A stretch of 7,574 bases of DNA from Alphaproteobacteria bacterium (lineage in GTDB: Bacteria > Pseudomonadota > Alphaproteobacteria > Sphingomonadales > Sphingomonadaceae), in NCBI GenBank assembly GCA_005882415.1, contig VBAE01000056.1:6315-13888 (forward strand), in the 5' to 3' direction. The notes under the pieces were generated by a model that did no database searches, was not told the origin of the DNA, and was given only the letters and a program-made list of their open reading frames with translations. Shown piece after piece: positions 6,664 through 7,574 of the stretch. Position 1 is the stretch's first letter; each line of letters starts with the position of its first letter. Both the position numbers and the translations under genes were made by a program.

Positions 6664-6718
6664 CCAGAGCGGCTGAACGGCACTGGCTCAGCGCGCTGCC
6701 GAGGCAGCGGGAGCCATC

Positions 6719-7237
6719 TCACCGACCGGCGGCGGGGCCGAAGGTAATCTCCACGCGCCGGTTTAGAGGATCGCGAACTCCGTCGGCAGTGTCGAGTTGG
6801 GGGCGGCTTTCGCCGAGCGCTACGGTGGTCATCGCACCGTCCGGAATGCCGCGACGGGCCAGGTAGGCGCGGACTCTCGCCGCGCGACGCTCCGAGAGGT
6901 CGACGTTGTACTCGGCTGAACCGGAACGATCCGCGTGGCCGGCCATCATCACCTTGGAGTGAGGGCAAACCTGATAGGCCGAGGCGACGCGGTCAAGGAG
7001 AGCTTGGGCCAGCGCTGTGATCTCCTCGTTCGCCCAGTCAAAGTAGACCATGAACGGACCAGCGAGGCACGCCGGGATTGGTGGAGGCGGAGGCGCTTCG
7101 GCACCGCCGAAGGTGGACGTAGTGCCGCCCGTGATGGACACAGCGCTTTGATCAACTGCCAGTGAGGGCTGGAGCAGCAAAAGTGCGGCGACGCTAATCA
7201 CACCCCCCATTCTGCTGTTTGTGAGGGATCTAAGCAA
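6719..7237 (-). CDS. Small secreted OmpA-like peptidoglycan-binding protein
   Basis: 172 residues with an N-terminal signal peptide, a proline-rich spacer (PPPPPIP, about 49-55) and an OmpA C-terminal-type domain from about 60 to the end. The domain has VYFDWANEEIT at its start, the peptidoglycan-binding core GHADRSGSAEYN..LSERRAARVRAYL, where the Asp and the Arg after LSER correspond to the diaminopimelate-binding pair, and the closing NRRVEITFGP. It probably sits in the periplasm and anchors to the cell wall; there is no beta-barrel and no lipobox. The start is uncertain: TTG at 7237 gives a basic n-region (LRSLTNSR) before the hydrophobic core but overlaps a repeat copy, whereas ATG at 7210 gives a shorter signal without positive charge. 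Neither has a strong ribosome site. It is convergent to the trb operon and divergent from the gene at 7336. Confidence 0.88.
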   Translation of the reverse strand: MLRSLTNSRMGGVISVAALLLLQPSLAVDQSAVSITGGTTSTFGGAEAPPPPPIPACLAGPFMVYFDWANEEITALAQALLDRVASAYQVCPHSKVMMAGHADRSGSAEYNVDLSERRAARVRAYLARRGIPDGAMTTVALGESRPQLDTADGVRDPLNRRVEITFGPAAGR

Positions 7238-7265
7238 CGTTTGCTTTCGACCCGTAGCGGACGTT
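7236..7265 (+). repeat. 30-base hairpin repeat, copy 2
   Basis: AACGTTTGCT (7236-7245) pairs with AGCGGACGTT (7256-7265) over ten positions, two of them G-T wobbles, around the loop TTCGACCCGT. It matches copy 3 at 23 of 30 positions and overlaps the TTG start candidate of the OmpA-like gene. Confidence 0.7.
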
Positions 7266-7272
7266 CAGCGCG

Positions 7273-7302
7273 AGCGTCCGCTTACGACCCATTGCGGACA
7301 TT
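7273..7302 (+). repeat. 30-base hairpin repeat, copy 3
   Basis: GTCCGC (7276-7281) pairs with GCGGAC (7294-7299) around the loop TTACGACCCATT. It is seven bases after copy 2, in the same orientation. The facing arms of copies 2 and 3 also pair perfectly: AGCGGACG at 7256-7263 with CGTCCGCT at 7275-7282. An alternative hairpin between the two units is therefore possible. Confidence 0.7.
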
Positions 7303-7324
7303 AGGGAGTCTGTTAGGCTCCGGT

Positions 7325-7332
7325 AAGGGAGG
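7325..7332 (+). promoter_or_regulatory. Ribosome binding site of the partial membrane-protein gene
   Basis: AAGGGAGG, three bases before the ATG at 7336. It supports that start and shows that translation proceeds rightward from here. Confidence 0.7.
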
Positions 7333-7335
7333 CCC

Positions 7336-7574
7336 ATGGACGCGCTGATAGCGAGACGACCCTTTTCACCCTTGCACGCTGGCGACCGAAGCTTCTTCGC
7401 AGCCTTTCTAGCGGCTTGCTGGATGGGCGTTTTGTTCGGTTTCTATGCGGCAAGTAGCGCGCGATTTTCCGGGCATGCGGACTACCCAGCCCCGCCGATT
7501 CTCGTCGGTCATGCGATCCTGTTTAGCGCGTGGCTAGCGCTTCTCACCGCGCAGATTCTTTTCGTCCGGACGAA
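7336..7574 (+). CDS. Multi-spanning membrane protein of unknown function, 5' part only
   Basis: The frame is open from ATG 7336 to the window end without a stop, so 79 complete codons are visible and the gene continues. After a short basic N-terminus (IARRPFSPLHAGDR) come a hydrophobic helix at about 20-40 (FFAAFLAACWMGVLFGFYAA) and, after the loop FSGHADYPAPP, a second helix at about 57-76 (ILVGHAILFSAWLALLTAQI). The spacing of Pro-Pro, His-Ala, Phe-x-x-Trp and a Gln at the end of helix 2 resembles a family of small uncharacterised membrane proteins common in sphingomonads; this is from memory and unnamed. A strong ribosome site supports the start. The repeat pair lies in the short gap to the divergent OmpA-like gene. 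Confidence 0.7.
   Translation, partial: MDALIARRPFSPLHAGDRSFFAAFLAACWMGVLFGFYAASSARFSGHADYPAPPILVGHAILFSAWLALLTAQILFVRT

Larger units (their letters stand above)
6117..6718. other. Gene-poor region between the trb operon and the OmpA-like gene
   Basis: No intact gene is seen in these 602 bases. They hold a 14-base GC palindrome near the operon end (6138-6151), a start-less codon-biased minus-strand stretch (6163-6507) and one copy of the 30-base hairpin repeat (6634-6663). The remainder (6508-6633 and 6664-6718) shows no feature I can support, though it might hold an out-of-frame beginning of the decayed gene. GC content looks lower than in the trb genes. No clear terminator for the operon was found. 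Confidence 0.6.

Noticed and set aside
6402..6968. Minus-strand 188-codon frame overlapping the OmpA-like gene
   Set aside because: More than half is a shadow of the OmpA-like gene with Arg/Pro/Ser-rich sequence. Only its lower part might hold a piece of the decayed gene, noted there.
7236..7302. Tandem repeat units considered as a CRISPR array or plasmid iterons
   Set aside because: Only two adjacent units with a seven-base gap and a third copy over 600 bases away. There are no regular spacers, no cas genes and no replication gene nearby.

Overview
The window looks like a piece of a GC-rich alphaproteobacterial genome or large plasmid, most likely Sphingomonadales. This rests on the strong G/C bias at third codon positions, the style of the Trb proteins, a DUF2274 gene straight after trbI, and a dispersed GTCCGC...CGACCC...GCGGAC hairpin repeat that I associate with sphingomonad intergenic regions. 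The placement is from memory, not from a search.

Bases 1-6116 are the distal part of a P-type (trb) conjugative type IV secretion operon, all on the + strand: 3' end of trbE, then trbJ, trbL, trbF, trbG, trbI and a DUF2274 gene. There is no trbK or trbH, which matches the compact trbBCDEJLFGI order of Tn4371-like integrative conjugative elements. The genes are tightly packed: ATGA start/stop overlaps at trbE/trbJ, trbF/trbG and trbI/DUF2274, and 2 bases between trbL and trbF. TrbE is the VirB4-type ATPase, TrbJ the VirB5-like and TrbL the VirB6-like component, TrbF the VirB8-like scaffold, and TrbG plus TrbI the VirB9/VirB10-like core channel. Two features break the pattern. The 112-base trbJ-trbL gap holds a strong terminator-like hairpin followed by six T's. 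trbG stops early, yet its natural C-terminal tail is still readable in another frame just downstream and ends in the expected ATGA overlap with trbI. This points to an internal out-of-frame deletion, so the transfer system is probably damaged.

Bases 6117-6718 contain no intact gene. On the minus strand there is an open, codon-biased stretch (6507-6163) without a proper start, probably a decayed gene, and one copy of the 30-base hairpin repeat. Bases 6719-7237 (minus) encode a small secreted OmpA-like peptidoglycan-binding protein. Two tandem copies of the same repeat lie at and just upstream of its start, so the gene is bracketed by repeat copies. From 7336 a + strand membrane-protein gene with a good ribosome site runs off the end of the window.

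The most interesting points are the relic tail of trbG, the hairpin inside the operon, and the repeat family around the OmpA-like gene. I did not find a clearly new multi-gene system.
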